A stretch of 64,000 nt of DNA. Source: Hymenolepis diminuta (taxonomy: Eukaryota; Platyhelminthes; Cestoda; Cyclophyllidea; Hymenolepididae). Shown one piece after another: positions 13,001 to 28,000 of the stretch. The notes below the pieces were generated by a model that did not search any database, had not been told where the DNA came from, and was given only the letters and a program-made list of their open reading frames with translations. The stretch spans positions 1,404,536-1,468,535 of the forward strand of contig CAADRB010000036.1 of NCBI GenBank assembly GCA_900708905.1. The letters are read 5' to 3'. The translations under genes and the position numbers were made by a program. Within the stretch, counting starts at the first letter, position 1. Each line of letters begins with the position of its first letter.

Positions 13001-16000
13001 AAACAAAGATTCCAATAGGTGAAGAAGGAAAAATATCAAATTACATGGATCAATTTCCCTTCTTCTTAAGTCAAATTATAGATCTTTAAGACTTGAACCA
13101 TTTAACGTGTTAGTTTGGTAAATGAGTGAAGCATTACTATAATTATTAATCCATTACTTTATTAACCACTATCAATCATAGCAATTTAAGCCTTGGAATG
13201 GTTTCGGGGGCCTATTATTTGATGAAATAAATATGCTCCCCTACTGAAATTCAATTTTAAAAAATTATTCAAGCTATTTTAGCTAAGCCTCTATAAAACA
13301 GTTTTTGCTTAAACTATTTATTCATTTAATTCACTGATAATTTTGGTAGATATAATTTCGGAACTTCAATTTTCAATATTTCCCGAACTTACTTGTGTTA
13401 ATCTTAAGTCTAAAAGGGCATTTCGAGGTTTATTTGATTAGTAACTTATTTCAGTAACATCTATCCTAATAAACAATGAACCAATGCGTTTGAACATTTA
13501 AAGAATTTAATTTACTTTGATGAGTTTCAAACTTAAGTCTTCACTGTCACTAGTGCGGTAAACAAAATAAAATCTGAACGGTAGAGTTCGTTTTAAAAAT
13601 GATTTATATTCACTGGCTAGTTAATGACTTACCATCAACAGTTTTATCGATTTGTTTTGCTTTATCATTATTTTGAGAAAACCCTTGATCGGTTTTCGGC
13701 TTTGGAGAGGGTAAAGATTCCTTTCGAATTTCATTCGACTTAACTAAGTCATCTTCGGTTTTATTGCCATTTATTTCCTCCATCTCATCGTTGTCATAGT
13801 GAATAACAATATCCTCAAGCCCGGTGGGTGAGTCGAGACTGTTTGAGAGGCAGCTAGCTTCCTCAATACAAGACAGCTGAATGGGTCGTGATGGGCCCTC
13901 GTAGCAGAATACGACGGTATCGGAATACATCACACTGGCTGTACCCGTATCATAGACGGCTTCCTCACATGTCGATGATGAAGACGTGTCCAAATCGTCG
14001 TCGTCTTCTTCATTAGAAACTTCTTCTTCTGGTTGCCTTTTCCGAAGAGCACGTCGCCTAACTGTTTTCTATTAAAAAATATCTATTGTTAAAAACAGCT
14101 CTCATTTTTAAAAAAATTAAGCTTACCAACAAAATATCAGTAGCAATTTCTATTTCTATAAATATATTGGCGTATTTAAAAACGATATTTTTTCATTCTG
14201 GATGATGAACTCTCTAGATTTGAGTAAAGTATGCAGCTACGAATAACAAGAGGTATCTGATTTCAGGACTTACGTCAAATAAAAATGTTTACAGAAAGAA
14301 TTGTGCATTATCCATTCTCCAAAACAATCCAGGGTTACCCAAATAAATTCTTGATTCGATGAGATGCTATTTCTGCCTAGATAATAAACTATTAACCTAA
14401 TCCATTTTTATTAATTTAGGGACAAATTTGTGTCGACTTACTCTTCTTTTGCTATTTCAGGAGTAACCAGAGTTATATGTAAATAAGATTTCCACTTCCA
14501 TTTGATTAAATTAGGCAATCTAACTTTCTTCAGACATTTAAATGAAATTAAGTAGGCTATTTCAGGATAACTTAATCTTAATTGCATATTTAGGAAATGT
14601 CATAAGCGGAAATGTGCAGAAGTGTAACGAATCGACTTTTAAAAGGTCATTCTTTTAAGTGACTCGGATCCTCCGTAAGCAATGAATTAATTGATAATTG
14701 AGATCTATCAATTTAAGTAAATTAATCTTATATAAACATCTAACTGAATCTTTAATATTTTAACTGCTCCAGTTTAAATTAACGTATTTTCAATAATTTT
14801 ATTATTTATATGAATAGAATTTTAAAACGAATAAAGAGAAAAAATCTTGTTCATCGATTTGGGTCTTGCAGATGCCTAAATACTCATTATTTCGATATAA
14901 ATGTTTGAACTATAAATGACCAAAAAGTACTTTGAGGTGACGACGGTCGAAGAGAGAAAAGCTATATTAGATGAGAATACAGAAAGGTTTAAGCCCTTAT
15001 ACTAATTTACCAAAAAAGTGGTTTATTAGCTTGAAAATGAATATGTTAATTATAGGAATAAAGGTTGATTAACATCTCAGATGCCGAGGGACGATTTGGG
15101 GAATGAAGAAGATTGAATTAAATTGAAAGGTGAATTGTAGTAACAATTACACGTAAGATTCATTGGTGCGACCGACTTTGGTGTTAACTGGATTTTGGAT
15201 CAATTTTGGTCCATTTACTGAAAGACGAAGATAAATTTACTATTATGCCTCATTGATCAGAACGCAAATAGTTTTTTTTAATGTTAGAGTGCTGCTAAAT
15301 CTTAGATGCCTATTATAGAAGTGATATTATCACTAAACAATCACAATCCGTGTCAGAAAAGACTACTGATTGAGTTCATAAGACCTCCTCCCATTAATTA
15401 ACTTGAGTCTGACTTATATAAAAAAGTCCGCTAACTAATTAGTCCATCTTAATACATAAATAATTAAGAATTAATTAATCCTTTTGTACATTATCTAAGC
15501 CCGACTTTCCATCATTTCGCTGTGAGGATAGATTTCTGATAAGAATTAAAATTCTCTCAGTGACAGAAGTTTCATTTGTTTTCTGGCAAAGATAAAAGCG
15601 AGGTTGATTCTACACTCGCAATAGTTTAGACTATGAAATTCTTCGAAAATGAATGGCAACACTGATTTAGAAAGTTAAGTCATTCTTATCGATGAAAGGT
15701 AAGTTGAAAAAGGAGAGCCAACTATCCAAACCTTTGTCAATTTCGCGAAATTCTTCTCGCATCAGGAAGCAAAATGGGATTATTTTTGAGTTAACATCTT
15801 GCAGCTCCATTACAAATGAAAGAATGAATCAGGGAGTAGAGAAAAACAATATAAATGGAGCGGTTTCTAAAGTTGATAAACCCGCATTCTTACTATGTTT
15901 ACATCATCCACGCCGCGTACTCAAGAGAAGACAAGAAGTTTGGTGAAACACTTTGTATTATCAATCACTCAGCCCAGGCAGAGACATCCAGAAAACAATA

Positions 16001-19000
16001 CTTCAGAGTCAATAGTTATACGAAGTGTTACGAATTATTTTATAATTTTGAATAACTAATGAATTAATATTAACGAAGCGAAATGCAAAAACTAAAATTG
16101 CAGCCTGAAATATAGCCAGTAGATTAATATAAAGGATTAACATTATTTAGTTGGAACTGAGGATTGAGTTATAGTTTTAAAATAAGCTAATGGTTAAAAT
16201 CGCAGAGCTCGAACTCTCTTAACTCTATGGATGTACTTAACTCTCAAGTTATCATGAATGATATTTTGATTGAACTAAATAGAGTAAGAACCGATGAAAG
16301 TTGAAAGTTTCGGACTTGCCTACTATAACCGAGTGGTGCTGTGGAAGTGCTATTTAATAGGCTAATAAACTAAATATGAAAAAGCATCAGTGTATAGTTA
16401 ACTAACGGAAATGTATCTGGCTGCTTAAAAGGAAAACCGGCGGAATTTCTGTCTGCTTATTGATATCTGCTAAAGTAAAAATTTCAGTTATCTCACCTCT
16501 GCTTTGGTAGGAGCTTAAGGTGTTAAATATCATACAAGATCATATTGTCTTCTCAACCTCAGGGAAAAAATGAAATGAAGTGGCAAGACTGACAATCAGG
16601 ACTAAACAACTAGTCAATAGGCAATGAATATCATAAACAAGAATTCGCTCAGTCATCAAGGGAACGAACTTTGAATTTCAAATTTTGGTACACGAGCTAC
16701 CTAGTAAGTAGGGTACACAGAATGTAAATGGCAGCAAATAAGCTTTACAAATTTAATCTCCACTTATTGGGCAGTAAAATCTAATGGCAAAAAATAGTAA
16801 CACGAACGTAGAAAAAGGCACAGTTTGAATACTTTAACTACAAATGTGAGAATCCTGATGAAAACAAGAGTCCAAAATTAGATTTGTTAAGTGAGGCAGT
16901 CGAGTCCCAACTGCTCAAAAAGTTACCTTCAATGCTTGTACTTAAACATAATGTGCCTATCAAACTGCTAGAGAGTGAACTTTTTTTCAAACGAATTGGA
17001 AAATATTTGAAGTATACTTTTAATTCGAAGGCAGTATTTTCGCAAAATACCGTTACATATTCTCAGACTGGGCAGAATAATGAAAATGAAATTAAACACC
17101 AAAATCTATTCAGTTCACACAACCTGAACTTGAAATGCGTGCATTGCAATGAAATTTTCTAATTAAATATTATTATCAGAGTACACCTGTATTATTTTAT
17201 TTCCTTAATGATGTAGGTAGAAGGTTAAATGGACGAACTTTAATTAAAGATTACGTTAGTCATGCCCCTACAGGGGTCGTGGGATGAAGGTCAAGCAAAT
17301 ATTTTAATTGATCATAAAGTATGCATGATGTTAATGTAAAAAAAACTCTTTCGAGGTGCGCACATGTAATACAGTTTTCAAATAGGTTTTAAATACTTTT
17401 TGAAAGAGATATAAATTCTAGGAGTGGTAACCTTCCTCATCTAAGATAACAACTGAAATATGCACTATTTGAGTAAATTCGAATTAGTCAAGACATTCCA
17501 ATTGGTTAAAGTGAATTGGACAACAACATCAGGATTTTCATAATTTTAAAGCCAGCAATCAATGCTACTCAGTTCAACCAGATATTGAGTTTTAGTCTAT
17601 AATAGAAAAATTTTTATAAAATGAGCCTGAGTTGGTATCGCAACTTATTAATTTTAGCGTGTCAGCTACCAATTAAGGGAAATTTGCTATTCAGTTTAAT
17701 ATCATTGCATCTGATTAGGTCACATGTTCACTAGTTAGACAGATATCTGTCAAGGCCATCTTTCTATTCTTTTGATTACCCTAGAGTATGCAAACTATAG
17801 AGTTCGCGGTAAATAATGATGGGAATAAAATTTTTCTTAAATAAAAAATCGTTCAATAAGTGGACTAACTTTGAAACATTTCATTGACTGATTATCTTTT
17901 ATTAGCAATAAGTTTCGTCCTGCTATAGATAGCCACAAAGAAATCGAATAAGCACTGTTATTTAGATGTACCCCAATAAATTTTTTAAAATGTTTTATAT
18001 GGATTCAATGACTTTGTGTTAACTGATACTTGCATCCATTTTCTATATACATTTACTTGCCCGGATGTGTTCTCATTAAATGCGGATGCATCTGTATTTT
18101 TATCGATTTTCAATGATCAAAACTTATTACTATTATGCAATTTTACACTATTATATGGTGCACTGCGTAAATTTATTGCACACTATCTTCGGATATGCTT
18201 ATGCCACGTATATGTATTTATATTTCAATACATTCACTGGAGCATCCCGATCATTGGTGTTTTATTAAACTCCATCCTAACCTCTTTTAAAAATAAGACA
18301 TCTTGACAGTTAAGAATCTTTTCATCCCATTCATTCGCATGACATGATACTGTGGATTGCACCGTTCAATGATGGGAACATCGATTAGCAACGAAAATTC
18401 AGGGAAATTGTCACAATAACTTATGGAAAGTGTCAGCATCACCCTATCGTTGTGAGTGACATGACTTATTCTTTCAGTAGGTAATGACTGATCCCATACT
18501 ACAGAAGCATATTTAAGGACAGCGTTAATACCACTTGACTCAGTTAAAGAGAAGAACCCGTTCTTGAGAAAAAACATTCTGTCAGATGCGGTTGGACATC
18601 ACATCATTGAATGTGCTCAAACGAACATTGATCTCATAACCTCCATGGCAGACGTGCATGCTGATTTCCCAATAGCTTAAAATACATGCTTTCCCAATGT
18701 GTAGTAAATCTCTATCGGCTAACAACACTTAGTTTGCTCACGTAACAGAAATTACTGCATGGCATTTTTGGCAGCACAGGAACGCCCTACTCTAATTTGC
18801 AAGTATATACACATGTATGCATGTAATTTGCGTGTTTGCGCAAGCGACATGACAGAACTTGGATTGAATGTCCGCTAATGCAGCCAGAAAAAAAACGAAA
18901 TACGGTATATTTTGAAAGTAAGCACAAATTTATTCATAAATCGATAGTGAAAATTAAAACCCTTGTCTACCATATCTACAAAACAGTCTTAAACATTCAT

Positions 19001-22000
19001 TGTGTCTAAATGTTTCTGCAATAAATATAGCCTATGTGGCGGAGAAATTGTGCCAAAATGACATGACCAATTTATGATTATGATTTTATGGCTTTGAGTT
19101 AATCTGCTCACCTAGATATCCATTTCAACTAGAGATTAATTAAATATAAAATTAATCTCTAGAAAGCAAAGACGTGAAAGTCTTTCTGCATTCTTTAACC
19201 AACACGTAAATATTATAGAAAAGATTACATTCAAGTCTCAAGATCAGTACTCAGAATGGCACGCATATAGTTCTCATATACTGAGAATTACAATGGTATT
19301 AATTTATGCGAATTCATGAAAAAAGGAAAGCAACTCCCTTGAATTAAGCTAGAGATCTCTGTATAGCAGGTGCTCTGGGTATGAACTTTTAAATCTTATA
19401 AAAACTATGGAGGCTGAATCTTTACCAACTTGATGATCATTTTCATTCCTTGACATTAAATGGCCAATGCAAATACATTTTTGAGTTATTTTCGAAGGGT
19501 ACATTAGTTTTATAAGGTTCTGAGGAGTTATCCTAACAAATATCCAAAAATGTTGAAAAAATACACATTAATTAAATCAGAAAAATTGATAAACTCATTT
19601 ATCGAAAAACACTTGATTTTCTCTAAAATTAAGAAATTGAAGTCTTTTATCTGCGATATTTGCTAAATTTGTAATCAAAGGACAATCAATATCAGAACAG
19701 TAGACCATGGAATTTTTCGAACGAATAAATTAAAAACTATTTTATTAAATGATGTCAGTAATTATGTGTTCAATTCAAATAAAAATAAGGAGCAGTTGAG
19801 ATGTTGCGAATGAGACTTACCTTGTCAGAATTGTCTGGTTTTCCAGCCGATTTACCTGAAAGAATAAAATAAACGCATTTTGGGGCTTTAAAAATATTTC
19901 CTGTCCAAAACACGGCACGTGCTATAGCAATTTAACCAATTTTGTTTTAAAATTTTATTATTTTATTTTTATTTATTCATTAACTAGACGGGGTCGATTT
20001 AAAATAAGCGATGAATTAAATTGCCAAAACAAACACTGAAGTCTCATCAAAGTTAAATCAAATTTTTAATTAACACATACATTTTAGGACTTTTTTAACA
20101 AAAGTTTAAACTTTAAACTTCCTAAAAAACGTCAGTAATTTTTAAATGGTTGAATGTATTTGTGAGACTTTTTATCTTGAGATTATAGAAGCAAAATGGC
20201 AACATATCTGGACATAATAGTCACTTCATTTACTTTAAAATTAGAAATAATTATGCTACTTAGGTTATTAAAATTCTCTTAGTTGATTCAAGACCTAATT
20301 TGATATTTATTTATCTATTTGCTAGTAAATAAAATTAGGAAGTTTAAAGCACCAATACGATGAAAATTAATTAAATGTGCATTATGGACTCAAAAGAATA
20401 GGGAGCATCCTATTCAAAGATATAGTCTTCAGAAAATTTAGAATATTAACGTGAATATGATGGCATTTAACAAAGCCCAACTTGCGCAAGGAAGCGGGAA
20501 TCAAAGTAGCATAAGAAACGACGGACGAACGAGCAATTCAAGGGAAATGAATTCCGCTCAACACTTATTATTTATGGGTGGATGAAAATCGCCTTTTGTT
20601 CGAATTTCAAATTTTAAAATTGACTCATTTTTATTAAAATTAATTTGCCTGAGATATTTTAAATTATCTGTCTGAAAAGCCTCACTCAAAATTTCAAGTT
20701 TACTTGCGACATATTTGGTCACTTTTATTTCTGCGTTATTACTAAATACAAAATGATGAATAATGTTATGGTTTAATCAGAAGATAAGGCACGTGGGCAT
20801 TGATAAATAAATAATGAAACATGTTTAACTCTGCCTATGAATGATACTAACTAAACGAAAGTGGTGAATTTCATTTCCAAATGAGATCTTATTCAACTTT
20901 TTCGTCAAACTAAACTACCAATAGTATGATTTTAGGCAAAATTCTAACTCCTCAGTTTAATTTCATTACGTTTTAACATTTCTCTTCAATTTCAATCGAG
21001 ATTTATATTAACAGATGTAGGGAATTCTGAGTGAATTTCGTCAATGTGTTAGCAAACATATTTATGCGTCTTTACGCTTATTAAGCTGAGAAAAAAGCAA
21101 ACCTATTCGAACAAGTATTAATTTTTTCATGATTCAGTATGTTTAATTACTACCAATTATACTTTTCTTCTATATTTTGGGTGAATAATCTGTGTGATCT
21201 TTTTTAACAATTTCAGACTTGACATTTTCAGCTTATTTGAAAGGTTTATTGGGGTGATAGTTTATAATTTTACTTCAAAACACATGTTTTTGAGTAAGAA
21301 GATCAAAAATTGGCGTTATTATTTTGATAACAGAATAGACGTTTTAGTGTTAAATAATGAAAAAGGAAACAAGGGAAGATGTTTGCCAACCAAACAAGGT
21401 AGATTAGTTTAAAATGTAATATTATTTCAATGTAAGAAGAATTGAACGAAAAATTATAAAATAAATTTAAGAAACAATCAAGTATGACAATTACAATGAA
21501 ATTATCTGAAACCTAAAATTAATATCCATCTTTTTTTCAAAAAAATGAAGTAAGTTCATACGCTAAGCAAATCTAAATATATATAAATGTAGCTTAAATA
21601 ATAGAGCAAAGTAGCTTTCCATGTGGTGTATCATACTGTGCGAAATTCTGTTTACTGCCGAAGTAATCTAAGTACAACCCAGTTATCGTGAAAATGTTCA
21701 CTTTGTACGCTTTAGGAAACAAATTAAATTGTAGTTATGGTACTATTCATAATGCGTTAATGATAGGCGGACGAAACAATACTTTGACGCGCGCAGAAAG
21801 TGCAATATCGATTCCACGTAATCCACAAGTCACTTCCATGTCATACCTATGACAAATTGTGGCATAATGAAATCACTCAGCATTAATCGATTGGTTCGTT
21901 GTCTGACCAATCATATCTAGTCATATGGGGCCAGGAAGTCAAATAACTATCTATGAATCCATCAATCATCTCTGGTCAATAACAATCCAACTCCATCGCT

Positions 22001-25000
22001 ATAAATAGATAATAAACCGATTCGATAAACGCTTAGTGTGCCTAGTAGACTATCCTCTATTCTATTTCTCTGGGGTTTGGACAACCTTATATAACTAATA
22101 ACAGTGAACTGACTATTAATTATAGCAAGTAGAACAGACCAACAGGTTTGAAATAAGTCATATCACATTTATAGGTAGGCCAATTCGTAGGTGGATGGAA
22201 AACTACTCCATTTGTTTGTTAATCGTATTGAATATGATTCGCGGCCCTACATGAATACTGACGGCTAAAAACTTTATGCATGTCATTTATAAATAAACCC
22301 CTGTAGTAATTATGCAAATATGCATTTCGACTACCATTTCGTCAATCAGCTTCGAGATTGGACGCAAAAAATATTGCCAGTGAAATGCAACTGCACAGCG
22401 TTGTGAAGTTTCCTTATAATTTCCAAGGTTTTATTTTACATTTATTTATATATTTTTTGTTCAAATCGACACAAAATAGAATATTTTGTCATCCATATTA
22501 AACTTGTATTCCTTTCCCTCTAAGAGCATTACTGTCCCTCGAAATATATATATAACTTTAATATTGTCATAAATGATAATTTTATTGTAATGTAAATTCC
22601 TGCAATTGTTTTAACTGTAGCATTTCTCACTAGATTTTAGAAGGAATTATTTCTCTTTCCAAAATGAACAAAACAGTCGTCTGGAAGAAATGTTGTATGT
22701 TTCTTATTAGTCTGTTGTTAAGGCGTTGCTGTGGTGACTCAGCCCAAAACACTGCGCTTAATCCACTCAACTCTGCCAATTCATCGCGTCTTTTCATCAC
22801 CATGTAGAGGATGACTGGACGTAGTTAAAGGCACATGCCCTTAAAAGGCAAGATGCCCACAAAAAACATTTGTACATTTATTACCCCATGTGTACCCACT
22901 TGATATCTCTTAAAAACCCATATTGGATATTTTTGATGCACCTGAACAAATTTCAGAGGCTCACTTCAAGTACACTAAATTATCGATCATTGGGTTTCCA
23001 CACTCGTGTCTCCATACACAATCTTTCCACAGTTGCAATTTTTGGGTAATTAGACAACCGATCAACTAACTGTATTTTCTTCAAAGTTAAAATTTAACTG
23101 TTGTGTTGTGTGTGTTGTTTCCTCCATTCTTTTTTTGGTCCAGGTAATTGTAAACCTGACGCAGTTAATAATATCACAGCGGCATCTTAGGTTGAATGAT
23201 TGACTAATTAACCTCATATTAAAAACATCAACTTGAAAACACCAATGGGAATCCTGTAAACTTATTAGTCACATTAAACTTTAAATTTAAATCAGTTTAA
23301 ATTAAATTATGTGATATCAGTGAGTTAGCCAAACCTACACAGATTCGATGCCGGATTATGTTATTAGTAGTAAAGTGGTATTTCCAAAGGCTTGAAAGAG
23401 AGACAAGCAGTTTCAAAATAAATTAAGACAGTGAAAAATGGAGCTCTAGGATATATGAAAAGTGATAAATTAAAAAAATTGAGATCAAATTTTAGCTTAT
23501 TCTGAGCAACAGCCCTGTAGCTAATAAAGACCGAATGGACACCAAAACCGGATCTTATACATCTGCGCAATTCTAGATGCAGTCTCCCTTTCATAAGTGA
23601 TTAAACTAGTAATATGTTGATAAATGTGCTATTCAGAGCACAGACGAAGGAAGTTCTACTTTCTTTTATAAACGATTTTCCTAATAATGTTGGCACAAAA
23701 GCATTCAAAAATAAGCTTCAACTATACTCTCGTAGTTAAATGAAAGAAGAAAGCCTAAAGAACAGGAGGCATCAATCACAATCCCAGCAACATTGTGACC
23801 TTGCTATTTTTAATCTTTCTTTTAATGAATAATAATAATATGTGGAATAAAGTATTTGCCTCATTGATATGAAATTGCTGAAATCAAGTTGCCAAAAATT
23901 TGTTCTTATTCTTTACTTTGGAGAGTTTTTATTCTGCATCAAAAATGAAGCCGAAGTGAACGGTTAATACAGTTTATAATTCTAGAAGTTGAGAACCGTC
24001 AGATTGAGGCGATACAAATCCTAACGTAAACTATTTCGAGTGCTGGAAATGCATATTTCTCTTTCCCTTCCCTTTAAGCATTTAAATAATCCGTTAAGAG
24101 AAAAGTAAGTATGTTTTGTCCGTGCTAATCTCCATTGATGATTAAATTAACTATTTTAAATCATATAATTTTTTACTTTTATTCATTATATCAATGAGAT
24201 ATGACAGTAAATTTCCCTAATAGCACAAAATTTTTACTTTCTTGCGGATGTAGGGACAAATAAGAGAGCAGAGTTGTAAAAATGCCGTAAAGTTTACTTA
24301 ATAATATTAAATAAAAAGGCGCTATGGTTACCTAGCTATCTTTAATTACCCTGTGAAGTGAATTCCGTATGAATTAAGTTTAAATCAACCCTCCGACACG
24401 GCTGCTTTTGCCGTATTTCGCTGGTACGTTAAATATTTTTATTTTTAAACAAAAGGTGTGATAGTTATTTTCTGTCAAATGAAGATGATTCTATGGAAAG
24501 ATAAGCACCGTCCATTTAAATTTTTGGTGTGTTTCATCAGAAGTGTGAAGAGATGATCTTGAAAATGTAAAATATTGGTCCGGTATTAATAAGTGGCGGA
24601 TATACGAACATGAATTGACTATAATATTTATTCATCTAGAAATATTTTCGAAGTAATGGGAAAACTATGACGTGTGAAATGATTCTTAAAGCCCTATTTT
24701 CTCACAATAAATCCTTTCAAAGTTGTAACTATTTCATATTATTGCCTCCTTTTGCTTAAATACGCAAAAGGATCTTAATCAGTTAGCCAAGATATCTTTA
24801 CCATGTTGATTCTATTTAATCAAAGAAATTACGCACCTGTTATTTGTGATTTAACACGAATTCGGAACTATTTATCATATTATATATATGTATATATATT
24901 CACTAATTGAATAAGTGGATATACTACATCTAAAAATCACGATTTGAACTTGACAAAACTAAGTTCCTAGATTCGCCTTACTTGCTTAAATAATAACGCA

Positions 25001-28000
25001 TTTGATTTGTTTCCAATTACAAAAATCGTATTTACTATTTGCATATGCAATGTCCATCCGAGGGTATCATTGAAAAAGTTGTGTTCTCGAAAACATTGAA
25101 TTAAAATTATTTTTAATTATGTTTTCTAGGAAAAAGTGTCCCCTAATAAATTCACATTTTGACAGTAACCTAAGCCTTTTGATTCAAAGGTACCTATGTA
25201 CCAACTAAAAGAAACCATGTGTAAAACCATTATGAAAGACCTTGAAACTTCAATAAAAAGTAGTAAAATTCTCCCACGCTTAATTTAATAGGCCTTAAGG
25301 AAGTATTAACGGCGACTGTTCTAAGTTTTCCCCATCAATCTTCCCATCATGTTGATAAATCAGAACTTAAAAAAACTGCACGAGATGGTCCCATATTCTT
25401 GTTTAGTTTTACAACCGATAAGAAGGACCGGACAATTAGAGGCGCTGAAATGGCGTTCCAGCAATCCAAGGCTATTAGTTAGAAGTTAAGTGTCATAAAC
25501 ACCTTACTTGGCTAATCAAATAACGCTACAAGTTTATAACTAACTCCGTAGGATAACTTTATTTCCAAAAAATGACCCAAATCACCATGGAAATGATATT
25601 AGGAAAATGGATAGCTATCTAGAAAAGCCATTATTAGCTCTTTTTTGCTTTCAAATACTATATATAGATAATAAATGCTTTATAAAAGTGTGTGCTATCA
25701 TTATTATTCTTAAATGTAGTTATCCGAGAAATTCGTTTTCACTTAAACTCCAATAGGACGGATTCGGAAAGAGGGTATCTGCATTTTCATCCTATAATTA
25801 CCTTAATTGGTCTTTTATATTTCAGAAATACTGAATTAAAGAAGCAAGAAGGGGAAAATTGCAATAAGTACCTCTAAGCCACATAGCAGCTGAACTAACT
25901 AGCTATGGATGAATCAAAGTTATTGGTGATGTGGTTCTGCTCTGACGTAGTTTAGTTCAGATGAGAAAATACGCAAATATAATATTTTTAAACCTGCGAA
26001 TTTGACACTTTAGATTGGCGAGAAAGTTATTCCAGTTTTTCATGAAATCAAATCTAGCGAAACTAGTAGATTTTATTGGATAAAAGAGATTTAAACACAA
26101 TCAAAACGAATATGAAAAAATTATGTGCGATTTGGAAAATAAGAAATTTCTATGAGATCATACGTATCTAAATATTCCACCGTTAAGCATCAAATCAAAA
26201 ATTTGCCAATCTCCGTAAAAATCTTCACAATTTTAATATTAAGCTAAAGTGGGTAAAATATTTCTTTAAAAAATGTCTCGCAAAATACAAATTTTTCCTT
26301 GTGTACTTCTGAAAATCATTCTGAGGGAATTTATCAACTTTGTATGAAACCCTTTTGCATAAATGAATGCAAACATCATGAAGAAATTTTAAATTCAAGA
26401 AAAAATTCGCACTTTATCGAAGAATTTCTAAAAAAATAGAACTGTTTTAAATAATTGCTAAAGCTTAACATTAACTTCTATGCAGTGAAATGAAAATATG
26501 CATGTTAATATTAAAAGTAAATATCTTGTTTCTTTGTGCTTGAGCAAATGCTTAATGTTTGAATGTATTAACTTATTTGGTGACCAATCCAGTCAGTGAA
26601 CACGAACTGATTCAGTTGCGAGCCCACACAACTTGATGAGTCATTGGGGCAATAATTAGTTATTTTAATAGTATTCCTCTTCCGACCATTTACAGTTTGC
26701 TCATGAAAACACTAATTAAACGGAAATGCGCATGTCTTATGGAATCTGGGACTTCCCATGCAAGTGCCCAGATTAATTAAACCGATAACCTTCAGAGTTA
26801 TCTTAGATGGTGATAAGGAAGAAAGACTTTTCTTAGAATAAACGTCTTTTAGGATTTAGAGCCTTTATACAAATTAATAAAAGAATATTTACTGACAAAG
26901 AATTGAAAAGCACGTCCAGTTGCATTGCAAAAGGATCATTTATTGTAGCGAATACTATTCAATATTGGTTAACCGATTTTTTTGGCAACTAACTAAAAGT
27001 CTACGGAAATTATTTGACCAGATGATACAACACAACTAAGTATTCCCTTATTAAGCTATACCATGTGTTAACCATTAGAATACATTAGTATTTATAGGAG
27101 TAGAATCCTTATTACAGCTAAATTCTTCTGGCACTAGTTCTTTTTGAATGGGCATTCAATGCTCAACGGGTAAATCTTCGATCAAAATTTTATCTAATTT
27201 CATCTTACCTTGACAAAACAGGTCTAATTCTCACATATATATAATATTCTCACATATGAGAAAAAAAGTAAAACTATTTATTTTCGTTACTCGGCTGAGG
27301 ATAAATAAACTTTCTTAAGAAACATCTACATAAACAATTTATCGAGGCGGACCACTACTGTCAGAATGATTATTTAATCTCAGAGCATGGTAATGTCAAA
27401 TATATAAATGCAGAAATTCTAGGTGACAATCGTATGACGGAAATTGCAACAGGTAAAAGAAGAGGATAGGGCCTTAATCTTTGAAAAGAGGTTCTTATTT
27501 GCTTTCTGACTATTTTATCTGAGTCTGTGACATATTTTCTCAATCTTATTGGACAAAAAAAATAAATTATATTCAAGAACTAAACAAAAGTGATATCCGA
27601 GGGAATGGTATCTATATCATACAGAAAAATCCTCAGAAAGTCCAGACTGAAAATAGATAGGTATTAAATTCGGAAACATTTAGATCTGTAACAAGAGATT
27701 TTTTCTTGTATTGACGACACAAAATAATACACAAAGAGTTAAACATGAATAACACTGTTAACAATAGCAAATCGAAATAGAAGTTTTCTATGATATGGGT
27801 CAAATAGAGAACAACGACGGCTGCTAAAAATTCTTTTTATCGCACGTGTCTTGTCTTCTGCATGACCAGTTGTTTTCCTGATTATCATCAGCTGTCTCTT
27901 AACTGAAACAAGAAAATAATATGCTTAGCCTCAATGCCACCATCTAACTCTTTCTTGTCTGTCGCTTTTAGGTTGCAAGGAAAATGTGAAAAAATAGCTG

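Noticed and set aside
15692..18306. Several 60-96-codon open frames in the AJM1-like intron
   Set aside because: AT-driven composition, no splice sites in register, no recognisable motifs.
23172..23179. TATCACAG, the seed of the miR-2 family
   Set aside because: The following bases do not match miR-2, and the upstream sequence cannot form the required 22-nt pairing arm; chance 8-mer.
23610..23740. Plus-strand frame ending like a LINE C-terminus (NDFPNNVGTKAFKNKLQLY)
   Set aside because: Only one short motif resembling the tail of CR1-type proteins, with no upstream reverse-transcriptase motifs.
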